A stretch of DNA of 64,000 nucleotides from Achromobacter spanius (GTDB lineage Bacteria > Pseudomonadota > Gammaproteobacteria > Burkholderiales > Burkholderiaceae_B): assembly GCF_029637605.1 (NCBI RefSeq), contig NZ_CP121261.1, positions 6,076,001 to 6,140,000 of the forward strand. The letters run 5' to 3'. The translations under genes and the position numbers were made by a program. Positions 18,470 to 27,850 of this stretch are shown piece by piece; the stretch's first letter is position 1; every line of letters begins with the position of its first letter. Under the pieces are notes generated by a model. It made no database searches. It had not been told where the DNA came from and saw only the letters and a program-made list of their open reading frames with translations.

Positions 18470-18505
18470 AAAAAAACGGCGCCTGTGTCAGACACAGGCG
18501 CCGTG
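18470..18505 (-). terminator. Bidirectional hairpin terminator
   Basis: A 14-bp perfect inverted repeat (ACGGCGCCTGTGTC at 18476-18489, its complement at 18491-18504). It is followed by an eight-base T-run on the minus strand, so it mainly ends the BON-domain gene, but it sits between two convergent genes. Confidence 0.85.
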
Positions 18506-18556
18506 CTCTCTCTAGGCCTCGGTATGGAACGGGGCCGTCCTGCTACATGCTCTGGC

Positions 18557-18892
18557 TTACTTGTTCTTGGTCGCGTCGACCTTGATGTTGTTCTTCACTT
18601 GCTTCACACCTTCAATGCCACGGGTAACCTTGGCAGCGTGATCGGCTTCAGCCGCCGTGCCCACCGTGCCGGTCAGCGTCGCCACGCCGTTGTTGGTTTC
18701 CACGGCGATATCCAGGGCGCTCAATTGCTTGTCGGCAACATAGGCGGCCTTGATCTTGGTGGTGATTGTGGCGTCGGAGGCGTATTCGCCCACCGATTGT
18801 TCGGGCTTGCCGTCATTCGCAGCAAAAGCCATGGAAGTGAAGACAGCGCCAGTTCCCAGTGCGGCGGCGGCGATCAGCTTGCGAAATTCCAT
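18557..18892 (-). CDS. BON-domain periplasmic protein (OsmY-like)
   Basis: A 111-residue exported protein with an N-terminal signal peptide (ending SMAFA) and one BON domain, including the typical segments DATITTKIKAAYVADKQL, ALDIAVETNNGVATLTGTV and GVKQVKNNIKV. BON proteins bind the envelope and are typically induced by osmotic or general stress. It is the third of three small leftward genes with DUF1328 and CsbD members, a common stress block. Confidence 0.88.
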   Translation of the reverse strand: MEFRKLIAAAALGTGAVFTSMAFAANDGKPEQSVGEYASDATITTKIKAAYVADKQLSALDIAVETNNGVATLTGTVGTAAEADHAAKVTRGIEGVKQVKNNIKVDATKNK

Positions 18893-18987
18893 AGTCGTGC
18901 TCCTTGTCTGTAGGGTCTGCCGCGACGGATGGCGGCGCGACAGACCATCAACTTTTTGTGTAGGGGTATGCGTTCTATCGACGTGTT

Positions 18988-19152
18988 CTATTTCTTTTTC
19001 AAGGCGCCGCTCAAGATGGACAAGAGCGCCAGCACCAGGAATACGAAGAACAGGATCTTGGCGATACCCGCGGCCCCGGCGGCAATACCGCCAAAGCCGA
19101 GAACCGCCGCGATGATCGCGATAACGAAGAAAACTACGGCGTAATGCAACAT
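18988..19152 (-). CDS. DUF1328 family small membrane protein (YtjA-like)
   Basis: A 54-residue [23 protein letters not shown], then [16 protein letters not shown] and a second hydrophobic helix ending GALKKK. Two transmembrane segments joined by the Gly/Ala-rich loop are the DUF1328 pattern. A GGAGAAG Shine-Dalgarno lies 6 bases before the start. It is found with CsbD and BON proteins in stress-related blocks; molecular function is not known. Confidence 0.88.
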   Translation of the reverse strand: MLHYAVVFFVIAIIAAVLGFGGIAAGAAGIAKILFFVFLVLALLSILSGALKKK

Positions 19153-19196
19153 GTCAGCTTCTCCAGTGGTTTCGACCGATCAAGGCGGGGCGGGAT

Positions 19197-19397
19197 TCAG
19201 GGATTGCGGTCGAAGAAATCCCGAACTTCCTTTTGCGCTTCTTCCTTGGTCTTGCCGTAGCGCTCTTGGATCAGACCGGCCAGGCGTTCGGCATTGCCTT
19301 CCGTGCGGGTCAATTCGTCGTCGGTGAGTTCACCCCAGGCCGCTTTGGCCTTGCCAGTCATTTGCTTCCACTTGCCGGCGATGATGTCGTTATTCAT
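19197..19397 (-). CDS. CsbD family stress protein
   Basis: A 66-residue hydrophilic protein starting at ATG 19397 (MNNDIIAGKWKQMTGKAK), preceded by a GAGGT Shine-Dalgarno. The sequence AAWGELTDDELTRTEGNAERLAGLIQ is the CsbD core, and the C-terminus (KEVRDFFDRNP) is also typical. The frame runs 11 residues further upstream, but that part does not fit the family. CsbD proteins are general-stress proteins of unknown mechanism. Confidence 0.92.
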   Translation of the reverse strand: MNNDIIAGKWKQMTGKAKAAWGELTDDELTRTEGNAERLAGLIQERYGKTKEEAQKEVRDFFDRNP

Positions 19398-19779
19398 GGT
19401 GACCTCTCTTCTTCTCTGCGTGCGACACAAGGCTCATGGCCTATAAGTCTTGCAGTCGCGGTTGACTAGGACACTGATCAGTTAGCCCCTACCGTACGAG
19501 CCGGCCGGGGGCTGTCAAACCCCGCTGTCGGCAAATGTAACAGCGGAAAGCTGGGTTCCTGACGCGCTTGTCGACGGAAAAATGAGCAGGGCGGTCATAG
19601 AGCAGGAGTTACATTCCGGCAATGTCTTGTCCCCTTTTGAACGGGCCTCGTAACGGAAGATGCGGGGTTTTTCGAGACGCGCGGCACTGGTTGGCTTGAG
19701 GGTGGGCCGGTATAGTCGTGACGGAACACTCAGTGGTTCAACACTTCATGCTTCATCAACGAAAAAGGAAGGGGTACGC
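19398..19779. other. 382-bp gene-free region
   Basis: Divergent intergenic region between the CsbD gene and the small lipoprotein gene. I see no convincing gene and no clear repeat. It must hold the promoters of both units; I could not pick a convincing hexamer pair. Confidence 0.5.
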
Positions 19780-19908
19780 ATGACGCAACGACTTTGCAGC
19801 GCGATTTTGCTGACGCTGGCCGCCATGGCGGCAGTGGGCTGCACGCACGTGACGGATCGGTACCAGGCCACGGCGCCCACGCAGGCGGTGGCCACGCCCA
19901 GCACCTGA
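19780..19908 (+). CDS. Small lipoprotein, 42 residues
   Basis: ATG at 19780 is preceded by GGAAGGGG with good spacing. The peptide starts MTQRLCSAILLTLAAMAAVGC, a standard signal peptide with lipobox AVGC, and then has only about 22 residues (THVTDRYQATAPTQAV...). The size and layout match the very small outer-membrane lipoproteins of proteobacteria. The frame reaches further upstream to 19660, but the lipobox position sets the start. Function is unknown. Confidence 0.7.
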   Translation: MTQRLCSAILLTLAAMAAVGCTHVTDRYQATAPTQAVATPST

Positions 19909-19992
19909 TCGCGGTGGCCAAGGCCGTGGGCGGTGCTTGGTATGGCCATGGGCCGTATGCCAGTGGCCGTATGGCTGCCTGGCCAGGCAATG

Positions 19993-20020
19993 CAAACGGG
20001 GCGCCTGAGCGCCCCGTTTG
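19993..20020. terminator. Hairpin terminator between lipoprotein and cphA genes
   Basis: CAAACGGGGCGC and GCGCCCCGTTTG form a perfect 12-bp stem with a CTGA loop, between convergent genes. The T-run is short on both strands, so termination strength is uncertain. Confidence 0.6.
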
Positions 20021-20070
20021 CGTGTGTGGCGGCTGAGTTACCGCGCGGGTCTATCCACCGTGGCCCAGCG

Positions 20071-22641
20071 TCACGGCTGCGCGATGCGCTTGGCGATGTG
20101 GTCCAGCGCCTCTTCCACTTGGTCCACCAGGATCAGGCACAAATCCCCGGCTTGCAGCCGCGCCAACGCGGTATCGATAGCCAGGAATTCGCCGTGGATC
20201 TCTTCAATGTGCCGCGCGCGCGGGGCGTCCACCAGGCCTTCCTGCAGCAACGCCAGCACTTCGCCGTCGGCGCGTCCGCGTTGGCATTGGTCCTGGTACA
20301 GCAGCACGTCGTCAAACGCCGCGCCCAGAATTTCCGTCTGCATGCGGATGTCTTCGTCGCGGCGGTCGCCCGCCCCGCTGATGACCACCGAACGGCGCTT
20401 GGCGGGCATGGCGTCCACCGCGCGCACCAAGGCCAGGATCGCGTCGGGATTGTGGCCGTAGTCCGCAATGACCGTGGCGCCGCGATAGTCGAACACATTG
20501 AAGCGTCCGGGCGCGGTTTGGGCGTCGTTGACGAACGTGGCCAAGCCATGGCGGATGACGTCCCTGTCCAGGCCCAGGGCCCAGGCGGCCGCAATCGACG
20601 CCATCGCATTTTCAACCTGGAAGGTAATCGTGCCGTTGCGCGTGAGCGGGATGTCGGCCAGCGGGAAGCGCATTTCTTGTGCGCCCTGCGCGGCCACGAT
20701 CGCGTCGCCGTCGCGGTACACCGAACGCAGGCCCTGCGCGCGGTGCGTGGTCAGCACCGGGTGGTTGCGGTCCTCGGCAAAGTAGGTGATGAAGCCCGGG
20801 CAACTGCCGGCCATCTCGGCCACGATGGGGTCGGCGGCGTTCAGCACGGCGGTGCCCGTCGGATGCACGTGCTGGACGATGACGCGCTTGACCACTGCCA
20901 GGTCTTCCACCGTGCTGATGTAGCCCAGGCCCAGGTGGTCGCCCATGCCGATGTTGGTGACGATGGCCACGTTGCAGCGGTCAAACGCCAGGCCTTCGCG
21001 CAGGATGCCGCCACGCGCCGTTTCGAATACGGCGGCATCCACGTCCGGGTGCATCAGCACGCTGCGCGCGCTGCGCGGGCCGCTGCAATCGCCCGTGTCG
21101 ATGCGCAGGTTGTTGACGTACACGCCGTCGGAATTGGTCATGCCGACGCGGTTGCCGGCCGCGCCCAGCAGATGGGCGGTCAGGCGCACCGTGGTCGTCT
21201 TGCCGTTGGTGCCGGCCACGGCCACCACCGGAATGCGGCCGTCGTCGCCGTCGGCGTACATGTTGGCGATGATGGCTTCGCCCACGGGGCGGCCCTTGCC
21301 GAACGAGGGGTTCAGGTGCATGCGCAGCCCTGGCGCCGCGTTCACTTCCACCACGCCGCCATGCTGGTCTTCCAGGGGGAAGAGCACGCTTTCGGCCACC
21401 ACATCCACGCCGCAGATGTCCAGGCCGATCATGCGGGCCGCGGACACGGCGCGTGCCGCCATCTCGGGGTGGACTTCATCGGTAACGTCGGTGGCCGACC
21501 CGCCGGTGCTGAGGTTGGCGTTGTTGCGCAGGAAGATCAGGGTGCCGGGCGCGGGCACGGAGTCCGCGTCGAACCCCTGCTTGTGCAACGTGGCCAGCGC
21601 AATGTCGTCAAAGCGGATCTTGGTCAGCGACGTGGCATGCCCATCGCCGCGCAAGGGATCGGCGTTGACCTGATCGACCAGTTCACGAATGGTGTGCTGC
21701 CCGTCGCCCGTAACCTGGGGCGGGTCGCGGCGCGACGCCGCCACCATGGCTCCGCCCACCACCAGCAGGCGGAAATCGTGGCCGGGAATATAGCGTTCGA
21801 CGATGACTTCCGAACTGATTTCCTCGGCGGCCTCGAAGGCCTGGATCACCCGTTCGCGCGTTTCGATATTGACGGCCACGCCGCGTCCCTGGCTGCCGTC
21901 GCGCGGCTTGACGACCACCGGGCCGCCGAGCGCCTGCGCGGCTTCCCAGGCTGCTTCGGCAGACGTCACGGAACGGCCCATCGGCACCGGCACGCCAGCG
22001 GCGTCCAGCAGCATCTTGGTCAGGTCCTTGTCCTGTGCAATGGATTCCGAGATGGCGCTGGTCAGGTCGGTTTCAGCGGCCTGGATGCGGCGCTGCTTGC
22101 TGCCCCAGCCGAACTGCACCATGCTGCCTTGCGTCAGCCGGCGATAGGGAATGTTGCGCGCCACGGCGGCGTTCACGATGGACCCGGTGCTGGGTCCCAG
22201 GCGCACGTCTTCATCCAGATCGCGCAAGCGCTTGAGCGCGTCGGCCAGGTCGAACGGTGCGTCGTCCAGCGCGGCGCCAACGATTTGCTGGGCCAGTTCC
22301 ATCGCCAGCAGGCCGACGGCTTCTTCGCTGTATTCCACCACCACCTGGAACACGCCGGGTTCGATGGTGGACGACGTGCGGCCAAAGGTGACCGGGCAAC
22401 CCGCGTGCGCCTGCATCGTCAGCGCGGCAATCTGCAAGACATGCGCGATGGACACGGCGTCTTGATGGCCTTCGGGGCGCATCAGCCCGATTTGCGGCAG
22501 CCGCGCGCGCAGGCGGGCTTCGAACTCGGGCAGGTTGTCGATGGAACACTCGGCGTCGGCACAAGAAACAATGGCCTCGATTGCCGTGTTCTTGCTCCAC
22601 AGATTGGGGCCGCGCAGGGCACGGATACGGGAAACTTCCAT
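20071..22641 (-). CDS. cphA: Cyanophycin synthetase, second copy (N-domain site degenerate)
   Basis: An 856-residue cytoplasmic enzyme that extends multi-L-arginyl-poly-aspartate using ATP. Order: N domain (1 to about 160), ATP-grasp domain (KPRDGSQGRGVAVNI; VEVNAAPGLRMHL), and Mur ligase-like domain with a canonical P-loop GTNGKTTT from Gly477, plus ADYGHNPDA and GAGDRRDED. These Mur motifs are intact. In the N domain, the place where the partner copy has a HxxEH zinc motif reads HVLQI (His67, Gln70, Ile71), so that site is missing. It starts 14 bases after the other cphA gene and is translated with it. No cyanophycinase gene is visible. Confidence 0.9.
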   Translation of the reverse strand: MEVSRIRALRGPNLWSKNTAIEAIVSCADAECSIDNLPEFEARLRARLPQIGLMRPEGHQDAVSIAHVLQIAALTMQAHAGCPVTFGRTSSTIEPGVFQVVVEYSEEAVGLLAMELAQQIVGAALDDAPFDLADALKRLRDLDEDVRLGPSTGSIVNAAVARNIPYRRLTQGSMVQFGWGSKQRRIQAAETDLTSAISESIAQDKDLTKMLLDAAGVPVPMGRSVTSAEAAWEAAQALGGPVVVKPRDGSQGRGVAVNIETRERVIQAFEAAEEISSEVIVERYIPGHDFRLLVVGGAMVAASRRDPPQVTGDGQHTIRELVDQVNADPLRGDGHATSLTKIRFDDIALATLHKQGFDADSVPAPGTLIFLRNNANLSTGGSATDVTDEVHPEMAARAVSAARMIGLDICGVDVVAESVLFPLEDQHGGVVEVNAAPGLRMHLNPSFGKGRPVGEAIIANMYADGDDGRIPVVAVAGTNGKTTTVRLTAHLLGAAGNRVGMTNSDGVYVNNLRIDTGDCSGPRSARSVLMHPDVDAAVFETARGGILREGLAFDRCNVAIVTNIGMGDHLGLGYISTVEDLAVVKRVIVQHVHPTGTAVLNAADPIVAEMAGSCPGFITYFAEDRNHPVLTTHRAQGLRSVYRDGDAIVAAQGAQEMRFPLADIPLTRNGTITFQVENAMASIAAAWALGLDRDVIRHGLATFVNDAQTAPGRFNVFDYRGATVIADYGHNPDAILALVRAVDAMPAKRRSVVISGAGDRRDEDIRMQTEILGAAFDDVLLYQDQCQRGRADGEVLALLQEGLVDAPRARHIEEIHGEFLAIDTALARLQAGDLCLILVDQVEEALDHIAKRIAQP

Positions 22642-22655
22642 GGCAGGTGTTCCTG

Positions 22656-25271
22656 TCAGTATTGTTGAATCCAGCGGCGCACCAGATCGATGGTGGGGCC
22701 GGAGAAGGCTTCGTCGGATTGCAGCAGGACGAAGTCGCCCGCGCCGATGCCGTTCAGCACGCTCTCGATGGCCTTGCCATGGTCAGGCTGGTCCTGGATG
22801 TCTTTCACGCGGCTGCCTTGCGACAAGCCCTGGCGCAGCAGCGCGCGCGCCTGCCCCGTGGGACGCTTGCTTTGCACCGTGTTGTCGTCATAGAGCACAA
22901 CGCGGTCAAAGGCTTCGCCCAGCAGGCGGCCTTGTTCGATCAGGTCCGCGTCGCGGCGGTCGGCGCCGGCGGAATAGACGGCGGCGCGGCTCGACGCGGG
23001 GAATTGATCCATGGCGGCGATCAGCGGGCGCAAGGCCGACGTGTTGTGCACGTCGTCCACCACCACGGTGGCGCCGTTGCGTTCAAACAGTGTGAACTGC
23101 CAGGGCGCGTCGGCCTGGTCGATGTCAAAGGTTTCGATGCCGGCGCGGATCAGCGCCACGGGAATGTCCAGGGCCCAGGCGGCGCCCACGGCGGCCAGCA
23201 CGTTTTCCACCTGGAAGGCCACGCGCCCACTGTGGGTCAGCGGAATGGCGGCAACATCCGCCAAGCGTTCTTCACGGGTGCCCTGCGCCAGGACGATGGC
23301 GCCGTCGCGCACAAACACCGCGCGGCCGTCCTGTTGCAGATGGGCGGCAATGGCGGGCAGGGCGGGGTCGATGCCAAAGAAGATCACAGAGCCGTCACAC
23401 AGCTCGGCCATGTCGACCACGCGCGGGTCGCGTGCGTTGAGCACGGCCACGCCGGTCGGCAACACCACGTCGACCTGCGTGCGGAACACACTGAACATGC
23501 GCTCCGTTTCGTTGATGTCGAAGTCGCCCAGATGGTCGGCGTCGTCAATGTTGGTGACCACGCCCACCTGGCAGCGGTCATAGGCCAGGCCTTGGCCCAG
23601 GATGACGCCGCTGTCGTTCTCGATGACGGCGGCGTCCACGTTGCGGTTCATCAGCAAACGGGTGGCGGAGGCGAAGTCGGCGTGGTCACCCTTGTGCGCC
23701 AGGCGGCGGTCCAGGTACAAGCCTTCGCTGCAGGCCAGGCCGGTGCGCTTGCCCGACAGGTGCAGCAAGCGCGCGACCAGGCGCGCCACGACGGTCTTGC
23801 CATTGGTGCCCGTCACACCCACGATGGGGATGCGGCCCGCGTCGCCTTCCGGGAACAGGTGGTCGACGATGGCGCGGCCCACCGGGCGCGGCTCGCCGTC
23901 GGCCGGTTTCAAGTGCATCAACAAGCCGGGGCCGGCGTTGACTTCCACAATGGCGCCGCGCTGCTCGGCCAGCGGCCGGGTGATGTCTTCGGCCACCAGG
24001 TCCACGCCGGCGATGTCCAGGCCCACCACGCGAGCGGCCAAGGCCACGGTGGCGGCAATGCTGGGATGCACGCGGTCGGTCACGTCGAAGGCGACGTTGC
24101 CGCTGCGCTGCACCAGCACGCGCTGCCCTTCAGCCGGCACGCTGTCTTCCGACATGCCCTGACGCGCAATTTCCAGCCGGGCGGCGGAATCCAGGCGCAC
24201 GAAATTCAGCGGATGGTTCTCGGTGCGGCCACGGCGCGGGTCGATATTGATCTGGCTGTCTATCAGTTCGGTGATGCTGGACGTGCCGTCGCCCGTCACC
24301 CAGGCAGGTTCGCCGGCGGCGGCGGCCACCATGCGGTTGCCGACCACCAGCAGGCGGTGCTCGTTGCCCAGCACGAAGCGTTCGACGATGACGCCGCTGC
24401 CTTCGTCCACCGCCACGCGGTAGGCGGCCACCACGTCTTCGCGGGTCGTCAGGTTGGTGAATACGCCCCGGCCATGATTGCCGTCGTAGGGCTTGACCAC
24501 GACCGGCAGGCCGATGTCTTCGGCAGCGTCCCAGGCGTCGTCTTCGCTGTCGACCAGGCGGCCTTCCGGCACCGGCACGCCGCAGGTCGACAAGAGCTCC
24601 TTGGTCAGGTCCTTGTCGCGCGAAATGCCTTCGGCGATGGCGCTGGTGCGGTCGGTCTCGGCCGTCCAGATGCGGCGCTGCGCCGAACCGTAGCCGAACT
24701 GCACCAGGTTGCCTTCAAACAACCGGATGTACGGAATATCGCGGTCATCGGCGGCATCCACGATGCAGGCTGTGCTGGGTCCCAGGCAGTGCTTGTCCAC
24801 CAGGCTGCGCAATTTGGCAATGGTGGCCGGCACGTCGAACGGGCGGTCTTCAATGGCCGCCATGACCAGGTCGCGGGCCTCGTTCAAGGCGGTGCGCGTG
24901 ACCTGTTCCTGCCAGGCACGCACCACCACCTTGTAGACGCCGCGAGTCGATGTTTCCCGGGCCTTGCCGAAACCACCGCGCAAGCCGGCCAGGTTCTGCA
25001 ATTCCAGGGTGACATGTTCAAGAATGTGGCCGGGCCAGGTGCCTTCTTTCAGGCGGGCCAGGAAGCCGCCGCGCACGCCGGGGCTGCATCGGTGCTCGAT
25101 CAGCGTCGGCAGCCATTCGGACAGGCGCTCGTAAAACCCGGGAATGGTGTTGGAGGGGTAGTCTTCCAGCTCACCAATATCCACCCATGCTTCCAGGACC
25201 GGGCGATAGGTCCAAATGTTCGGGCCGCGCAAAGCCACGACATCGAGAAATTCAATGTCTTTCTTTTTCAT
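22656..25271 (-). CDS. cphA: Cyanophycin synthetase, first copy (Mur-ligase site divergent)
   Basis: An 871-residue homologue of the downstream gene. The N domain carries an intact HxxEH motif (His82, Glu85, His86), the cryptic metallopeptidase-like site proposed to trim cyanophycin into primers. ATP-grasp signatures are present (KPYDGNHGRGVFTNL; VEVNAGPGLLMHL). In the Mur-type domain the P-loop is GTNGKT at 488-493 but is followed by VV rather than TT, and the usual DYGHNP reads DDVHNT. It may therefore have a weak or altered second ligase activity. Start MKKKDIEFLD; first gene of the two-gene leftward operon, divergent from the ABC transporter. Confidence 0.88.
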   Translation of the reverse strand: MKKKDIEFLDVVALRGPNIWTYRPVLEAWVDIGELEDYPSNTIPGFYERLSEWLPTLIEHRCSPGVRGGFLARLKEGTWPGHILEHVTLELQNLAGLRGGFGKARETSTRGVYKVVVRAWQEQVTRTALNEARDLVMAAIEDRPFDVPATIAKLRSLVDKHCLGPSTACIVDAADDRDIPYIRLFEGNLVQFGYGSAQRRIWTAETDRTSAIAEGISRDKDLTKELLSTCGVPVPEGRLVDSEDDAWDAAEDIGLPVVVKPYDGNHGRGVFTNLTTREDVVAAYRVAVDEGSGVIVERFVLGNEHRLLVVGNRMVAAAAGEPAWVTGDGTSSITELIDSQINIDPRRGRTENHPLNFVRLDSAARLEIARQGMSEDSVPAEGQRVLVQRSGNVAFDVTDRVHPSIAATVALAARVVGLDIAGVDLVAEDITRPLAEQRGAIVEVNAGPGLLMHLKPADGEPRPVGRAIVDHLFPEGDAGRIPIVGVTGTNGKTVVARLVARLLHLSGKRTGLACSEGLYLDRRLAHKGDHADFASATRLLMNRNVDAAVIENDSGVILGQGLAYDRCQVGVVTNIDDADHLGDFDINETERMFSVFRTQVDVVLPTGVAVLNARDPRVVDMAELCDGSVIFFGIDPALPAIAAHLQQDGRAVFVRDGAIVLAQGTREERLADVAAIPLTHSGRVAFQVENVLAAVGAAWALDIPVALIRAGIETFDIDQADAPWQFTLFERNGATVVVDDVHNTSALRPLIAAMDQFPASSRAAVYSAGADRRDADLIEQGRLLGEAFDRVVLYDDNTVQSKRPTGQARALLRQGLSQGSRVKDIQDQPDHGKAIESVLNGIGAGDFVLLQSDEAFSGPTIDLVRRWIQQY

Positions 25272-25540
25272 GTTTTAATTTACGTGAGAAGCAGGTTGGC
25301 ACGCGCGGACGCCCCTAGGTAAGGCCGCGAATCTATTACGAATTTTCGGGGTTGCGCTTCAAGAATAATGCCAACGAGTGGGGGATCCCAGATATTCCTA
25401 ATTAGAAAAATCGGCTGCTACTATACGACGCCTTCAAGGCGTCGATTCGTTGTGTTGTAAGGAAGGGACACGTTTGCCGCCGTGGGTGGTAAACCGGTTG
25501 CCGCCTAGTAGGGCAGAGTCCTGGCCCGGTATGCGTTCCA
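25272..25540. promoter_or_regulatory. Divergent promoter region, cphA genes / ABC transporter
   Basis: A 269-bp intergenic stretch, AT-richer than the genes. On the minus strand TTGAAG and TAATAG (18-base spacing, about 25330-25365) are a possible weak promoter for the cphA pair. No clear operator was found. Confidence 0.35.
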
Positions 25541-27826
25541 ATGAAAAAACCACACCTGCTTTCCGGCCTTGCCGATGCATTTCCTGCCCGCTGGCGGGAT
25601 GAAATTCGCGCTGAACTCGCGGACGACGAAACCTTATTGGCATGGGTTGAAATTGACCTGGACCAGCGGCTGAAGTTCCAGCCCGGGCTGGTCGCCGCCA
25701 CCGACCGCCGCCTGCTGTCCCGCAACTCCGCTGACAACGGCTGGGAATCCTGGGCCTATGGGCCGCAACTGACGCTAAGTCTCACTGATCATGCGGGCGC
25801 CGCCGTGCTGGAATTGCACGACAATACTGCGCGACTGGCCATCTGGCGCTTCACCCTGGCCCGCAATCCGGCCGCGCTGCGCCTGCTGGCCCAATTTGAA
25901 TCGCAGCAGGCGATCCGCTTGTCGGGTCAACGCGAAGACGCGCCCCAGGAACGCAACTGCACCGTTTGCAATAACGTCATTCCGGCGGGCGAAGAAGATT
26001 GCCCTACCTGCAACCAGGAACTGGCCGCGCCGTCGTCCACCTGGGCGCTGTTGCGCCTGTGGCGTTTCGCGCGGCCATATCGCGGCCCTTTGCTGGCGGG
26101 CTTCCTGCTGACCTTGCTGGGCACGGCCGCGACCCTGGTACCGCCGTACCTGACCATGCCGCTGATGGACGACGTGTTGATCCCGTTCCAGAACGGCGCG
26201 CCGATCGACTACGACAAGGTCCGCCTTTATTTAAGTGGACTGCTGGCGTCCGCCTTGCTGGCATGGGGGCTGGGCTGGGCCCGGACCTACATCCTGGCCT
26301 GGGTCAGTGAACGCATTGGCGCCGACCTGCGCACCACCACCTATGAACACTTGCAGCAGTTGTCGCTGGAATATTTCGGCGGCAAGCGCACGGGTGACCT
26401 GATTTCCCGCATTGGCAGCGAGACCGACCGCATTTGCGTATTCCTGTCGTTGCACCTGCTGGACTTCGCCACCGACATCCTGATGATCGTCATGACGGCG
26501 GTGATCCTGGTGACCATCAACCCCTGGCTGGCGTTGGTCACGCTGGTGCCGCTGCCGTTCATCGTCTGGATGATCCACGCGGTGCGCGACCGGCTGCGTC
26601 ATGGTTTTGAAAAGGTCGACCGCATCTGGTCGGAGATCACCAACGTGTTGGCCGACACGATCCCCGGCATTCGCGTGGTCAAGGCATTCGCGCAGGAAAA
26701 GCGTGAGGTGGCGCGGTTTCGCGAAGCCAATAACCGCAACCTGGAAGTCAATGACCGCGTGAACACCACCTGGTCGCTGTTCTCGCCCACGGTCACGCTG
26801 CTGACCGAAGTGGGTTTGCTGGTGGTGTGGATATTCGGTATCTGGCAGGTGTCGCAGAACCAGATTACGGTGGGGGTGCTGGCCGCTTTCCTGGCGTATA
26901 TCGGGCGCTTCTATTTGCGCCTGGATTCGATGAGCCGCATCGTCTCGGTCACGCAGAAAGCGGCCGCCGGCGCCAAGCGCATCTTCGACGTGCTGGACCA
27001 CGTGTCCAGCGTCCCTGAACCGCAAAAGCCCGCCACGCTGCCGCACATCAATGGCCGCATCGAATTGCGCGACGTGGGCTTTCGCTATGGCAACCGCCAG
27101 GTGATCCGTGGACTGAACCTGAGCATCGCGCCGGGCGAAATGATCGGCCTGGTGGGGCACAGCGGTTCGGGCAAAAGCACGCTGATCAACCTGATCTGCC
27201 GCTTCTACGATGTGTCCGAAGGCGCGGTGCTGGTGGATGGCATCGACATCCGTTCGGTGCGCGTGACGGACTATCGGCGCAACATCGGGCTGGTGCTGCA
27301 AGAGCCTTTCCTGTTCTTCGGCACCATTGCCGAGAACATCGCTTACGGCAAGCCCGACGCCACGCGCGACGAAATCGTGGCAGCGGCGCGCGCGGCCCAC
27401 GCGCATGAATTCATCCTGCGCCTGCCGCATGGCTACGATTCGCTGGTGGGCGAGCGCGGTCAGGCCTTGTCGGGCGGCGAACGCCAGCGCATCTCGATCG
27501 CGCGCGCGCTGCTGATCGACCCGCGCATCCTCATCCTGGACGAAGCCACGTCGTCGGTGGACACCACCACCGAAAAAGAAATCCAGAAGGCGCTCGACAA
27601 CCTGGTGCGGGGCCGCACCACCATCGCCATCGCGCACCGCTTGAGCACGCTGCGCAAGGCTGACCGGTTGGTCGTGCTGGACCGTGGCCAGATCGTGGAG
27701 CAGGGGCCGCACGAAGAATTGATGGCCCGCGAGGGCGCCTACTATCGCCTCTACCAGGCACAGGCGCGCCAGGCGGAAGCCGACGCGCAGGCGTCGGGCA
27801 GCGAAGACATGGCCGCCGTGGCCTGA
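25541..27826 (+). CDS. Cyanophycin-locus ABC transporter, fused permease and ATPase
   Basis: A 761-residue ABC exporter-type protein. The first 165 residues are an unusual cytoplasmic domain ending in a zinc-ribbon-like pair CxxC...CxxC (Cys140, 143, 154, 157). A six-helix membrane domain follows (about 180-500), then an ATPase domain with Walker A GHSGSGKST (about 540), LSGGE (about 643) and Walker B ILILDEATSSVD. The family is recurrently found beside cphA and DUF1854 genes, so it is probably linked to cyanophycin metabolism. What it transports is unknown. It diverges from the cphA pair and is followed by the DUF1854 gene. Confidence 0.9.
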   Translation: MKKPHLLSGLADAFPARWRDEIRAELADDETLLAWVEIDLDQRLKFQPGLVAATDRRLLSRNSADNGWESWAYGPQLTLSLTDHAGAAVLELHDNTARLAIWRFTLARNPAALRLLAQFESQQAIRLSGQREDAPQERNCTVCNNVIPAGEEDCPTCNQELAAPSSTWALLRLWRFARPYRGPLLAGFLLTLLGTAATLVPPYLTMPLMDDVLIPFQNGAPIDYDKVRLYLSGLLASALLAWGLGWARTYILAWVSERIGADLRTTTYEHLQQLSLEYFGGKRTGDLISRIGSETDRICVFLSLHLLDFATDILMIVMTAVILVTINPWLALVTLVPLPFIVWMIHAVRDRLRHGFEKVDRIWSEITNVLADTIPGIRVVKAFAQEKREVARFREANNRNLEVNDRVNTTWSLFSPTVTLLTEVGLLVVWIFGIWQVSQNQITVGVLAAFLAYIGRFYLRLDSMSRIVSVTQKAAAGAKRIFDVLDHVSSVPEPQKPATLPHINGRIELRDVGFRYGNRQVIRGLNLSIAPGEMIGLVGHSGSGKSTLINLICRFYDVSEGAVLVDGIDIRSVRVTDYRRNIGLVLQEPFLFFGTIAENIAYGKPDATRDEIVAAARAAHAHEFILRLPHGYDSLVGERGQALSGGERQRISIARALLIDPRILILDEATSSVDTTTEKEIQKALDNLVRGRTTIAIAHRLSTLRKADRLVVLDRGQIVEQGPHEELMAREGAYYRLYQAQARQAEADAQASGSEDMAAVA

Positions 27827-27850
27827 CGCGGAACCGGGATTATTCACTTC

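Noticed and set aside
19933..25322. Two ORFs of over 900 codons opposite the cphA genes
   Set aside because: Antisense to both synthetases; low-complexity His/Gly/Gln composition and no ribosome site.
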